Below, piece by piece: positions 54,140 to 62,101 of a stretch of DNA of 64,000 nt (the first letter of the stretch is position 1; each line of letters begins with the position of its first letter). Made by a program: the position numbers and the translations under genes. This DNA is from an uncultured Lachnospiraceae bacterium. GTDB lineage: Bacteria > Bacillota > Clostridia > Lachnospirales > Lachnospiraceae. The notes below the pieces were generated by a model. The model worked only from the letters and a program-made list of their open reading frames with translations. It was not told the origin of the DNA and ran no database searches. The DNA is taken from the NCBI GenBank assembly GCA_900548905.1, contig URMK01000029.1, forward strand, positions 13,156-77,155, in the 5' to 3' direction.

Positions 54140-55168
54140 ATGAAAGATAATAAACGAATCAGGGAGCTGGTGCCGATAGCTGCACTGCTTCTTTTTATCA
54201 TTGCAGTCCTGGTTCTGTGCGTAGTGAGCGCCAGAGGGAAAAGGGCGGAACAGGAAACGTCGGCGGAGAGCACGGAAACCCTCACGGAGGAAACCCGGGA
54301 GCCATCTTCGGATGCCGCAGGGGAAAGCACGCAGGCCGTGCCGGATAAGGAACCGGTGGAAGTACAGGAAACCATCGAGCTGGAAGCGGAAGAGCCTTTG
54401 GAAACATCCTCCGCAGAGACGCCGGGAACGGTATCGGGTTCCGGCAGTCCGGTTACGCCCCAGGTCAGCGGGAACGCCGCGGTTACGGTGGTGAAGAAAA
54501 CAAACGCCCAGATGCTTGCGGAAATGATGGATTACTGGTCAAAGGGCAATGTGGAGGCCGTGGAGGATTTAAGCGGCCTGGCACATTACCGGGCCATGTC
54601 GGCTTCTCTTAAAAGCGCCTCATACTTCTATTATTATGGGGACAGGAACGGCGAAGGACGCCCGGAAGGCACAGGCATTGCCGTCTATGGCGAGGATCAG
54701 TACTATTACGGGGATTGGAAGGACGGCTTCCGTAGCGGTCAGGGAATGTGGGTTAAAATGTATTTCGGTGACGGAAAGAATGCCGAAACGGATCCGGTTT
54801 TTATCAGCCACAGCTACGACGGCGCATGGCTGGATAACCTTCCTAACGGGGAAGGCCATGAGCGCTACGATTTGGATGTGGGCAAAGCGGAGCCCGGCAG
54901 CCGTTATTTCCAGAATGTAATCGGAAAGTTCAAAGACGGCCTGTATGATGGGGAAATGTATATCAATACCCTGAATTCGGATAAAAATGTTCAGGAATGG
55001 AAAGGGAAGGCAAAGGACGGTGTATTTGAAACCTTTGAAGGCAGGGATTTGGAGGGAAGGGTGCCTGTCTGCCAGGATGTGCAGAACCCGGACAGCCATA
55101 TGTGGATCCAGCCGCTGGAAAATAAGGATCAGGGAATAGAAGAAGTAAGGGAACAAATGAAAAAGTAA
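54140..55168 (+). CDS. Membrane-anchored MORN-repeat protein
   Basis: A 342-residue protein. One N-terminal membrane helix (about 10-30) is followed by a long Glu/Thr/Ser/Pro-rich linker (31-115) that is probably disordered and extracellular. A C-terminal region (about 160-300) follows with MORN-type repeats of the Y-x-G-x-W/F-x-x-G-x-x-x-G type, for example YYYGDWKDGFRSGQGMW and YDGAWLDNLPNGEGHERY. MORN repeats mediate protein or lipid contacts. AGGAGAACAGG precedes the ATG. The GltB-like gene follows after 55 bases, and a shared transcript is possible. The role is unknown. Confidence 0.82.
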   Translation: MKDNKRIRELVPIAALLLFIIAVLVLCVVSARGKRAEQETSAESTETLTEETREPSSDAAGESTQAVPDKEPVEVQETIELEAEEPLETSSAETPGTVSGSGSPVTPQVSGNAAVTVVKKTNAQMLAEMMDYWSKGNVEAVEDLSGLAHYRAMSASLKSASYFYYYGDRNGEGRPEGTGIAVYGEDQYYYGDWKDGFRSGQGMWVKMYFGDGKNAETDPVFISHSYDGAWLDNLPNGEGHERYDLDVGKAEPGSRYFQNVIGKFKDGLYDGEMYINTLNSDKNVQEWKGKAKDGVFETFEGRDLEGRVPVCQDVQNPDSHMWIQPLENKDQGIEEVREQMKK

Positions 55169-55223
55169 CGGCCCGGTATCGCCGGAGGCCGGCTGCTGAT
55201 AAAGAAAACAGGGGGTAAAACGT

Positions 55224-56648
55224 ATGGCAAGATATCAATGCGGAATCTGCGGTTACATTTTTGATGAGGAGACGGAAGGAAAGCTGTTTTCCACGCTGGA
55301 AAAATGTCCGGTCTGCGGCCGGGAAACGGAAAACTTCCGTCCGGCGGAAGAAAACGGGACGGAGAAGGAAAACGGCGGGGAACCGGAACGGACGGAAACA
55401 GCTGAACGGGAAGAACGCGTTCCGGATTTAGCCTATCCGAAGGAATACCGCCGGCAGGATGGAAATGTGCGCTACATGGCCCAAATCCATGAAATGGCGA
55501 TGACGGGAAAACCCATTATCGAGGCGATGGGAACGCAGATGGCCATGCCGGGGTGGGATGATATCCTCCTGCTGGGGGCACAGCTGAACCCGCCTCCGCT
55601 GGAGGAGCATGCGCATGTGGATACCACTACGGTGATTGGCCCCAATGCCAAAAAGCCTCTTGTCCTGAGTAATCCGGTATACATATCCCACATGTCCTTT
55701 GGCGCCTTGTCCAAGGAGGCGAAGGTATCCCTGGCAAAAGGCAGCGCACTGGCCCATACCGCCATGTGCAGCGGCGAAGGCGGGATCCTTCCCGAGGAAA
55801 GGGAAGCGGCGGAAAAATATATTTTTGAATATGTGCCCAACCTGTACAGCGTGACCCCGGAGAACCTGCGCAGGGCCGATGCGGTGGAAATTAAGATCGG
55901 GCAGGGAACCAAGCCGGGGATGGGCGGCCATCTGCCGGGCGGCAAGGTGACGCCGGAAATTGCAGCGATACGGAACAAGCCTTTGGGAGAGGATGTGATC
56001 AGCCCTTCCAGGTTTCCGGGGATTGATACCAGGGAGGACCTGAAAGCGCTGGTGGATAAACTGCGGGCCGAATCCGACGGCCGGCCTGTCGGTATCAAGA
56101 TTGCTGCCGGGCGGCTGGAACGGGATCTGGAATACTGTGTATTTGCAGGCCCGGATTTTATAACCATCGACGGAAGAGGCGGGGCGACGGGAGCCAGCCC
56201 CAGGCTGGTACGGGATTCCACCAGCGTTCCCACCGTATATGCCCTTTACCGGGCAAGAAGGTATCTGGACAGCGTAAAGTCGGACATTTCCCTGGTGATC
56301 ACGGGCGGCCTGCGGGTATCCTCCGATTTTGCCAAAGCCCTTGCCATGGGAGCGGACGCCATTGCGGTGGCTTCCGCGGCATTGATGGCGGCGGCCTGTC
56401 AGCAATACCGGATCTGCGGTACCGGAAAATGCCCGGTAGGGATTGCCACCCAGGACGAAACACTCCGGGCGCGTCTGAAAACGGATGCGGCGGCGGCCAG
56501 GGTAGCCAATTACCTGAACGGGTCTCTGGAGGATCTGAAAACCTTCGCCCGGATAACCGGCCATGCAAGGCTGCATGATCTGAACGTGAGTGATTTATGC
56601 ACCATCAGCCGGGAAATTTCGGAATTTACCAATATCCCTCACGCATAA
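55224..56648 (+). CDS. GltB-like FMN protein with N-terminal rubredoxin-type domain
   Basis: A 474-residue protein. Residues 1-40 form a rubredoxin-like metal site (C6, C9, C28, C31). A Glu-rich linker follows to about 75. The remainder is the FMN-binding glutamate synthase domain (archaeal-type GltB): SNPVYISHMSFGALSKEAK, EGGILPEER, KIGQGTKPGMGGHLPGGKV, FITIDGRGGATGASP, ITGGLRVSSDFAKALAMGADA, then CQQYRICGTGKCPVG with three Cys for an iron-sulfur cluster. Stand-alone GltB-like enzymes lack the glutaminase half, so the physiological reaction is uncertain. The rubredoxin domain could bring electrons to FMN directly. AGGGGG precedes the ATG. Confidence 0.88.
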   Translation: MARYQCGICGYIFDEETEGKLFSTLEKCPVCGRETENFRPAEENGTEKENGGEPERTETAEREERVPDLAYPKEYRRQDGNVRYMAQIHEMAMTGKPIIEAMGTQMAMPGWDDILLLGAQLNPPPLEEHAHVDTTTVIGPNAKKPLVLSNPVYISHMSFGALSKEAKVSLAKGSALAHTAMCSGEGGILPEEREAAEKYIFEYVPNLYSVTPENLRRADAVEIKIGQGTKPGMGGHLPGGKVTPEIAAIRNKPLGEDVISPSRFPGIDTREDLKALVDKLRAESDGRPVGIKIAAGRLERDLEYCVFAGPDFITIDGRGGATGASPRLVRDSTSVPTVYALYRARRYLDSVKSDISLVITGGLRVSSDFAKALAMGADAIAVASAALMAAACQQYRICGTGKCPVGIATQDETLRARLKTDAAAARVANYLNGSLEDLKTFARITGHARLHDLNVSDLCTISREISEFTNIPHA

Positions 56649-56652
56649 CGCT

Positions 56653-56692
56653 CTGCTTCCCTGTGCGGCCTGCTGCCCGCACAGGGAAGCAG
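56653..56692 (+). terminator. Hairpin after the GltB-like gene
   Basis: CTGCTTCCCTGTGCGG and CCGCACAGGGAAGCAG form a perfect 16-base stem with an 8-base loop right after the stop. No T run follows, so it may be a stabilising or factor-assisted end rather than a full intrinsic terminator. Confidence 0.6.
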
Positions 56693-56740
56693 GGCCGGGG
56701 GGCGCCATACTTTTATCTGCATCCAAGAGGATTGTTTTAC

Positions 56741-56769
56741 TTGCAACCTGCTGTTCTTTCTATTATACT
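56741..56769 (+). promoter_or_regulatory. Sigma-A promoter of the MATE-GNAT operon
   Basis: TTGCAA (56741-56746) and TATACT (56764-56769) are spaced by exactly 17 bases, about 40 bases before the ATG at 56811. The leader contains CAGTTAG and GATAGAAAGT blocks that recur upstream of the Fic locus. Confidence 0.7.
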
Positions 56770-56810
56770 TATACAGTTAGCTAGTTAAGAGATAGAAAGT
56801 GGTGTTATTT

Positions 56811-58262
56811 ATGAGTGAAGAACAAAAGAACAAAGTAACTGAAGAAGGGAAGGCGGCAAGGACGGCCGGGAGCGCAGAGCATACGGAGCGGGAGATGACC
56901 AATAAAATGGGTACCATGCCTATGAATAAGCTTCTGCTGTCCATGGCGCTTCCTATGATGATCTCCATGCTCGTCCAGGCCCTGTATAATATTGTGGACA
57001 GTGTGTTCGTGTCCATGATCAATGAAGAGGCTCTGACAGCCGTTTCCCTTGCGTTTCCCATCCAGTCGCTGATGATCGCCCTGAGTGCGGGAACCGGCGT
57101 GGGTATCAATGCGGTGCTTTCCAGGAGCCTTGGGGAAAAGGATCAAGAGAATGCAAACAAGGCGGCGGAAAACGGCGTTTTTCTTGCACTGGTATCCTAT
57201 GTGGCCTTTCTGATTATGGGCCTTCTGATTACCAGGCCCTTTTATTTAAGCCAGACAAGGGATGAAGCAATCGTTTCCTATGGGGTGACTTATCTGACCA
57301 TCGTATGTATTTGCTCCGTGGGCATGTTTACCCAGATGACCTTTGAAAAGCTTCTGCAGTCCACGGGACGTACCCTGTATACCATGGTTACCCAGTCCGT
57401 GGGGGCTATCATTAATATTATTTTTGACCCCATTCTGATTTTCGGGTTATTCGGGTTCCCAAAGATGGGAGTGGCGGGAGCAGCTGCGGCAACCGTGTTC
57501 GGACAGGCTGTGGCGGGCGCGCTTGCCATTCTGTTCAATTTGAAGGTCAATAAAGACATCCAGCTGGACTTTAAACGGTTCCGGCCGGATAAGCGGATGA
57601 TCGGAAGGATATATGCCGTGGGTGTTCCCTCGATTATCATGCAGGCTATCGGATCGGTGATGACCTATGGCATGAATTTGATCCTGATTCAGTTTACTTC
57701 CACCGCAACGGCTGTTTTCGGCGTGTATTATAAAGTGCAGAGTTTCATTTTCATGCCGGTGTTCGGTCTGAATAACGGCATGGTGCCTATTGTGGCCTAT
57801 AACTATGGGGCCGGGAGTAAAAAGCGGGTGAAGAAAGTTACTCATCTGAGTGTTATTTATGCGGTTGCTATCATGCTGGCCGGGCTTCTGGTATTCCAGT
57901 TCTTCCCGGACAAGCTGCTTGGCATGTTCAATGCCTCGGAACATATGCTGGCAATCGGCGTTCCGGCGCTGCGAATCATCAGCATCAGTTTTATATTCGC
58001 CGGATTCTGTATCGTAATGGGAAGTGTGTTCCAGGCGCTGGGCAACGGCGTCTACAGTCTGACGGTATCGGTAGCCAGACAGCTGATTGTGCTGCTCCCC
58101 GTGGCATATCTGCTTTCCCTTACCGGAAATGTGGATAATGTGTGGTGGGCATTCCCTATTGCGGAGCTGATGTCCCTGAGCATGACGATTTTCTTCTATA
58201 GAAGGATTAACAGGAAGATCATCAGTAAAATCGGGGAACCTGTTCCGGTAACGGAGGAATAG
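56811..58262 (+). CDS. MATE-family efflux transporter
   Basis: A transporter of about 483 residues with twelve predicted helices. Typical MATE features are NKLLLSMALPMMISMLVQALYNIVDSVFVS in the first helices, AVLSRSLGEKDQENA, the FDPILIFGLFGFPKMGVAGAAAATVFGQ segment, and NNGMVPIVAYNYGA in the second half. MATE proteins export cationic drugs or metabolites using Na+ or H+. The start is uncertain: GTG 56799 or ATG 56811, the latter preferred but with only a weak AGAAAG site. A GNAT gene follows 47 bases downstream. Confidence 0.92.
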   Translation: MSEEQKNKVTEEGKAARTAGSAEHTEREMTNKMGTMPMNKLLLSMALPMMISMLVQALYNIVDSVFVSMINEEALTAVSLAFPIQSLMIALSAGTGVGINAVLSRSLGEKDQENANKAAENGVFLALVSYVAFLIMGLLITRPFYLSQTRDEAIVSYGVTYLTIVCICSVGMFTQMTFEKLLQSTGRTLYTMVTQSVGAIINIIFDPILIFGLFGFPKMGVAGAAAATVFGQAVAGALAILFNLKVNKDIQLDFKRFRPDKRMIGRIYAVGVPSIIMQAIGSVMTYGMNLILIQFTSTATAVFGVYYKVQSFIFMPVFGLNNGMVPIVAYNYGAGSKKRVKKVTHLSVIYAVAIMLAGLLVFQFFPDKLLGMFNASEHMLAIGVPALRIISISFIFAGFCIVMGSVFQALGNGVYSLTVSVARQLIVLLPVAYLLSLTGNVDNVWWAFPIAELMSLSMTIFFYRRINRKIISKIGEPVPVTEE

Positions 58263-58309
58263 TGGTTTCAGCCGGATTGTATGCATGATGCATGCGGACA
58301 GGAGAAGGA

Positions 58310-58798
58310 ATGGAAGAAAAGAATAAAATAACCGTCAGGGAAGGCGGCTGGGAGGATTACTGGATTCTGCGTGACGGCATCGGGGAAGAACAGCATATCC
58401 ATGCCATGAACCGGCCGGATATTTTTGCAGATTTGGAGGAAAGCCCCTTCGGCCCGGAAGACTTCCGGGAGCTTATGGAGGATAAGAACGGCTTCTTCCT
58501 GGTGGCCCTGGTGGATGGAAAAGAGGCGGGGATGTGCAATGTCAAGCTGAAAAAAGCGCCCGTCCATCCCGTTGTGGTACCCCGCAGATATGCCTACATA
58601 GATGACATCTGTATCTTGCCGGATTACCGTCATATGGGCGTGGGAAAGGCATTGTACGAAGCGTTGGCGGCACGTATCCGTCCTATGGGGATCACGAAGG
58701 TGGAATTGAAAGTATGGGCTTTTAATGAATCCGCCAGAGGTTTTTATGAGGCCATGGGCATGAAGCCGCAGAATATTATTATGGAAGGCAGAGTATGA
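58310..58798 (+). CDS. GNAT acetyltransferase
   Basis: A 162-residue GNAT protein: KITVREGGWEDYWILRDG opening, YIDDICILPDYRHMGVGKALYEALAARI acetyl-CoA loop, then WAFNESARGFYEAMGMKPQNIIMEGRV. ATG 58310 follows AGGAGAAGG. Probably co-transcribed with the MATE gene. Its last 20 bases overlap the minus-strand IS1182-type remnant. Pairing of an exporter with an acetyltransferase suggests detoxification, but this is inference. Confidence 0.87.
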   Translation: MEEKNKITVREGGWEDYWILRDGIGEEQHIHAMNRPDIFADLEESPFGPEDFRELMEDKNGFFLVALVDGKEAGMCNVKLKKAPVHPVVVPRRYAYIDDICILPDYRHMGVGKALYEALAARIRPMGITKVELKVWAFNESARGFYEAMGMKPQNIIMEGRV

Positions 58799-58991
58799 TT
58801 TCAGCCCTCTTCTTACATTTCCCTGCATAGGGGCAGCCACTGCAATCCTCACAGGTATAGCATTCTTCCTGCCTCCCATATTGATTCCCTTTTACTGGTC
58901 TTCGGTAAGCAAAATGAAATTTCCTTCCGTTTGGAAGAACGCCTCCAGGCTTCATGCCTGAAAGCGTTCTTTTTTTTGGGACTTTTTTCAC
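58799..58991 (-). pseudogene. IS1182-type transposase remnant
   Basis: On the minus strand a short frame reads NGRKFHFAYRRPVKGNQYG, then YTCEDCSGCPYAGKCKKRAE. This Cys-rich zinc-like region (C-x2-C-x2-C-x5-C) is typical of the C-terminal part of IS1182-family DDE transposases (about 450-550 residues). Only about 60 residues survive. Catalytic regions and ends are gone, and the frame runs directly into the reverse of the GNAT gene. It marks an old insertion next to the Fic locus. Confidence 0.68.
58937..58978 (+). terminator. Intrinsic terminator of the MATE-GNAT operon
   Basis: GAACGC, CAGGC, GCCTG and GCGTTC form a two-part stem followed by eight Ts. It lies about 140 bases after the GNAT stop, inside the transposase remnant. 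Confidence 0.7.
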
Positions 58992-59145
58992 AGCCCGCTT
59001 TTATCTTGTTCAATATTTTTTCATAAAAACAGCGGCCGGCTTGCCGATGTGAAGAGTGAGCCATATAAAGAGTTTATGCAGTTAGTGATAGAAAGTAGGT
59101 GTATAAAATGATATAATTATTTAAAATGAAAGAGGGGATAATCAT

Positions 59146-59205
59146 ATGGTATATGGGTTTCATAGGACAAACACGAAAGACCAGCATTTAGGATACAAGA
59201 TATGA
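59146..59205 (+). CDS. Tiny ORF, 19 residues, upstream of the Fic locus
   Basis: ATG 59146 follows AGAGGGG at good spacing and opens MVYGFHRTNTKDQHLGYKI, ending at TGA 59203. The stop overlaps the next ATG (ATGA), the classic coupling arrangement. It may be a leader peptide, or the N-terminal piece of a single small protein broken by a frameshift, because the following ORF starts exactly where this one ends and its composition continues naturally. Confidence 0.4.
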   Translation: MVYGFHRTNTKDQHLGYKI

Positions 59206-59306
59206 AAGCAAGGGGAGAATGGGAAAAATATGGTCGTCCTTCCGTCATGTCCCTTGAAGGTTTTCGCAAAGAATTTCGAAAGGCAGAACGGGAATGGAAC
59301 AAGTGA
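59202..59306 (+). CDS. Small basic ORF, 34 residues, directly upstream of fic
   Basis: A 34-residue, highly charged product (MKARGEWEKY start, then RPSVMSLEG, ending in AEREWNK), probably one or two helices. Its stop lies within the GAGGAGG ribosome site of the Fic gene, 14 bases before that ATG, and its start overlaps the previous ORF. Position and size fit a small antitoxin or regulatory peptide. Known VbhA/FicA-type antitoxins carry the S/T-x3-E-G/N motif, which this peptide lacks, so if it is a partner it works differently. Confidence 0.5.
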   Translation: MKARGEWEKYGRPSVMSLEGFRKEFRKAEREWNK

Positions 59307-59320
59307 GGAGGATATGGAAG

Positions 59321-60100
59321 ATGGCTTATGAAGATATAAAAAAAGCTTGGCAAGAGCGAAAAATTGAAAAAAAAGAAGATTATGAAACTGCTTTGGATAA
59401 TTTCAAAATTATTTTTGCCTATAATTCAGGAGTTATTGAAAACCCGGAAATAACATACCATAATACGAGAGAAATATTCAAAAATGGTAAAGTAATTAAC
59501 TTTACCGGTGATCTACGGACTATATATGAAATTGAAAATCAAAAAAAATGTTATGATTTTTTGATTCAGAAAATAGTAGCGCGTGAACCGATAACGCCGG
59601 AACTGATAAGAGAAATTCATAAAAAATTGACAGCAGGTACTTATGATCAGAATAGATGGGAAAAGGGAGAGCGTCCAGGAGAGTATAAAAAGCATGACTA
59701 TGTTGTGGGCGATGGGCAAGGGGATATGCATGAAGAAGTGCCTAATGATATGGTACAGTTATGTGAAGAAATAGCAGAAATTCCGGATAAAGGGGAGAAG
59801 ATTCTTAAAACTGCGGCATATCTACATTGTAAATTTGAAAATATTCATCCTTTTGCTGATGGAAATGGGCGTGTAGGCCGAACACTGATGAATTATTATT
59901 TAATGATCCATAATTATCCTCCACTTGTAGTAGCTAATGAAACGAAGGATCTATATTATGGTGCATTAATGATCTATGATAAAACAGGAGATATAGGAGG
60001 ATTTGTAAATTACATGAAAGGAGCTGCAGAACAGACATGGAGTCTTAAAAAGGCACCGCAGAAGTCTTTGTTTCAACAATTGGATATGTGTCATGATTAA
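59321..60100 (+). CDS. Fic-domain protein, class II (intramolecular inhibitory motif)
   Basis: A 259-residue Fic protein. The catalytic motif HPFADGNGRVGR (176-187) is complete, so it should transfer AMP, or another nucleotide part, to a protein hydroxyl. The flap region EYKKHDYVV lies before it. An SGVIEN sequence at 36-41 matches the inhibitory S/T-x3-E-G/N motif that blocks the ATP gamma-phosphate site. Because it is N-terminal in the same chain, this is a class II Fic. ATG 59321 has GAGGAGG upstream. An ATG at 59294 is less well placed. The gene is distinctly AT-rich compared with neighbours and lies beside a transposase remnant, suggesting transfer. The target is unknown. Confidence 0.9.
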   Translation: MAYEDIKKAWQERKIEKKEDYETALDNFKIIFAYNSGVIENPEITYHNTREIFKNGKVINFTGDLRTIYEIENQKKCYDFLIQKIVAREPITPELIREIHKKLTAGTYDQNRWEKGERPGEYKKHDYVVGDGQGDMHEEVPNDMVQLCEEIAEIPDKGEKILKTAAYLHCKFENIHPFADGNGRVGRTLMNYYLMIHNYPPLVVANETKDLYYGALMIYDKTGDIGGFVNYMKGAAEQTWSLKKAPQKSLFQQLDMCHD

Positions 60101-60151
60101 TAGAAAAATATAACAATAGAAAAACCATAAAAATGTAGTATAACTATCGTA

Positions 60152-60187
60152 AACAGGTAGACAAAATAATCATTTTGTCTACCTGTT
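60152..60187. terminator. Perfect hairpin between fic and the GH2 gene
   Basis: AACAGGTAGACAAAAT (60152-60167) and its exact complement (60172-60187) enclose AATC. It lies between convergent genes. Runs of T are weak on both strands, so function as a bidirectional terminator is likely but not certain. Confidence 0.55.
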
Positions 60188-60269
60188 CTAACATTATTTA
60201 ACAGAATATGCAATATTTAGTTGTAATGGTTCCTGTTTCCCCTGGGGGAACGGTATGCATAGTAACGTC

Positions 60270-61988
60270 TTACTCTTCAATAGCAGCTTTTCTGCTGTTT
60301 ACTTCCCGGAAGAAGTTTATGTCCATTTTCGGGGTCCTGTCATAATAATATACGCCGTTTTGCTCCTGCTCCACATCGGTGAGCTGGGTATAGCAGAAAC
60401 CGAACATACGGGGATTATCCAGGAGAGCATCGGTAAGCCCTTTATACCGTTCCTTGTATTCCTCTTCCGTTTTGGGGCCGTTGCCGTATCCCCAGGCTTT
60501 ATCGTCCGTGCTGTCCGGGGCCCATTTAATGCCGCCGTATTCACTGACAAACATAGCCTGGCCTTCTCTGTAGGTCTGCTTGTCGGCAAAGCGGTCATAG
60601 AAAATGCCTGTTCCGTCCTTCAGAGGCTGGTAGGTTTCCGCAAATTTTGCCGGATCCTGTTCATAGTCGTGCACGTCGAAGATATCCGTAATCACATGGA
60701 AATTGCCGCTGGTGTCAATGCAGGGACGGGTGGTGTCATACTGTTTGGTGATCTGCCAGGTAAGAGCCAGCAGGCCGTCCACCTGTTTTCTTCCTTCATA
60801 ATCCCAGGTCTCGTTAAACGGACACCAGCCTACAATAGAAGGATGGTTGAAATCCCGTTCTATGGATTGGATCCATTCCGGAATAAAAGCTTCATAGCCG
60901 GTGTAGGAGCTATGATCAAAGCCCCAGTTTGCCATTTCACCCCAGGCCAGATAACCAAGACGGTCACAGTGGTAGAGGAAACGGGGCTCGAATACCTTCT
61001 GGTGCAGCCGCGCGCCGTTGAAGCCCGCAGCCATGGAAAGGCGGATATCGTTTTCCAGCGCTTCATCCGAAGGGGCGGTATAAATGCCGTCAGGGTAGAA
61101 ACCCTGATCCAGGATCAGGCGTTGGAAAACGGATTTGCCGTTAATCAGGAAGCGGTATCCGTCCAGCTTTACCTCACGCAGCCCGAAATAGCTGGCCACA
61201 GTATCTTCACAGAAAGAGAGGGTGAGGTCATAAAGCCGGCCGGCCCCTGCCTCCCAGAGATGGATTTGTGTCAGCGGGATGGTGACCATGACATTGCCGG
61301 AGATCGTCTCCGCCGAAGCGTTTCCGCATTCGATCCCCTCATAGGATGCGCGGGCAGAGAAGGTGCCTTCTCCTTCCACAACAGCCTTGATGGTAACGGT
61401 CCCGTCCGCTACATTGGGATAGTACTGGACGCTGCGGATATGGGAAACGGGGGTGAACTCCATCCATACCGTCTGCCAGATGCCGGTGGTGCGGGTATAG
61501 GAACAGTCATGGGAATAATACCGGTCGCTCTGCTTGCCGATAGGCTGCATAGGACTTCTGGTATCGTCTTTGGCATAAACCACAAGATGGTTTTCCCCTT
61601 CCTTCAGGAGAGCGGAAATCTCCAGCGCAAAGGATACATAGCCGCCCTTATGGCTTCCGGCTTCCGTACCGTTAACAAATACCAGACATTCGTAGTCCAC
61701 GGCACCGAAATGCAGATAAACCTTTCCGGTCAGCTGCTTGGCAGTAACCGTAACGGTACGGTGATACCATACCGCCGGGATAAAATCCGTATAGCCGATT
61801 CCGCTCAGCGGGCTTTCCGGACAGAAGGGTACCAGAATCTTATCCGGGAATTCCGTTTTCTTTCCATAGCCTCTCTCCAGGCCGCTGCAGTTAAAATCGA
61901 ATGCAAAATCCCATGTTCCGTTCAGGTTCATCCAGTTTTCTCTTATAAATTGCGGAAAGGGATGCTCCGCTCTGGGCATTGTTTCCAT
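60270..61988 (-). CDS. GH2 family beta-glycosidase (beta-galactosidase/glucuronidase type)
   Basis: A 572-residue enzyme: an N-terminal sugar-binding jelly roll (HPFPQFIRENWMNLNGTWDFAFD), an immunoglobulin-like middle domain, then a TIM barrel with LDQGFYPDGIYTAPSDEALENDIRLSMAAGFNGARLHQ, the acid/base FNETWDYEG and the nucleophile region MFVSEYGGIKWAP. No signal peptide, so it is cytoplasmic. The usual long C-terminal domain of LacZ is missing, as in short Bacteroidales/Clostridial GH2 enzymes. ATG 61988 has GGAGGAATTT upstream. Longer starts lack a site. It is divergent from an AraC regulator that probably controls it. Substrate among beta-galactosides, glucuronides and mannosides is not decided. 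Confidence 0.88.
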   Translation of the reverse strand: METMPRAEHPFPQFIRENWMNLNGTWDFAFDFNCSGLERGYGKKTEFPDKILVPFCPESPLSGIGYTDFIPAVWYHRTVTVTAKQLTGKVYLHFGAVDYECLVFVNGTEAGSHKGGYVSFALEISALLKEGENHLVVYAKDDTRSPMQPIGKQSDRYYSHDCSYTRTTGIWQTVWMEFTPVSHIRSVQYYPNVADGTVTIKAVVEGEGTFSARASYEGIECGNASAETISGNVMVTIPLTQIHLWEAGAGRLYDLTLSFCEDTVASYFGLREVKLDGYRFLINGKSVFQRLILDQGFYPDGIYTAPSDEALENDIRLSMAAGFNGARLHQKVFEPRFLYHCDRLGYLAWGEMANWGFDHSSYTGYEAFIPEWIQSIERDFNHPSIVGWCPFNETWDYEGRKQVDGLLALTWQITKQYDTTRPCIDTSGNFHVITDIFDVHDYEQDPAKFAETYQPLKDGTGIFYDRFADKQTYREGQAMFVSEYGGIKWAPDSTDDKAWGYGNGPKTEEEYKERYKGLTDALLDNPRMFGFCYTQLTDVEQEQNGVYYYDRTPKMDINFFREVNSRKAAIEE

Positions 61989-62021
61989 AAATTCCTCCAT
62001 TCTGCCGGATAACCGGTGCTC

Positions 62022-62050
62022 TTGTATTTCTTGTAGTATACCGCTATAAT
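62022..62050 (+). promoter_or_regulatory. Sigma-A promoter of the AraC regulator
   Basis: TTGTAT (62022-62027) and TATAAT (62045-62050) are exactly 17 bases apart. A GTATA...TATAC dyad overlaps the -10, and a TATACT on the opposite strand could be the -10 of the divergent GH2 gene, so both promoters share this DNA. Confidence 0.7.
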
Positions 62051-62101
62051 ATACCTTGATAAATGGATTATACGCGCAAAAGAGTGAGGAAAACAAGCAT
62101 T

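Noticed and set aside
58992..59064. Minus-strand frame extending the IS1182-type remnant upstream
   Set aside because: It is in another frame and its residues do not match a region of the transposase that I recognise.
60255..62012. A 585-codon open frame antisense to the GH2 gene
   Set aside because: It has no ribosome site and its composition is the mirror of the well-supported GH2 enzyme, whose catalytic motifs are clear.
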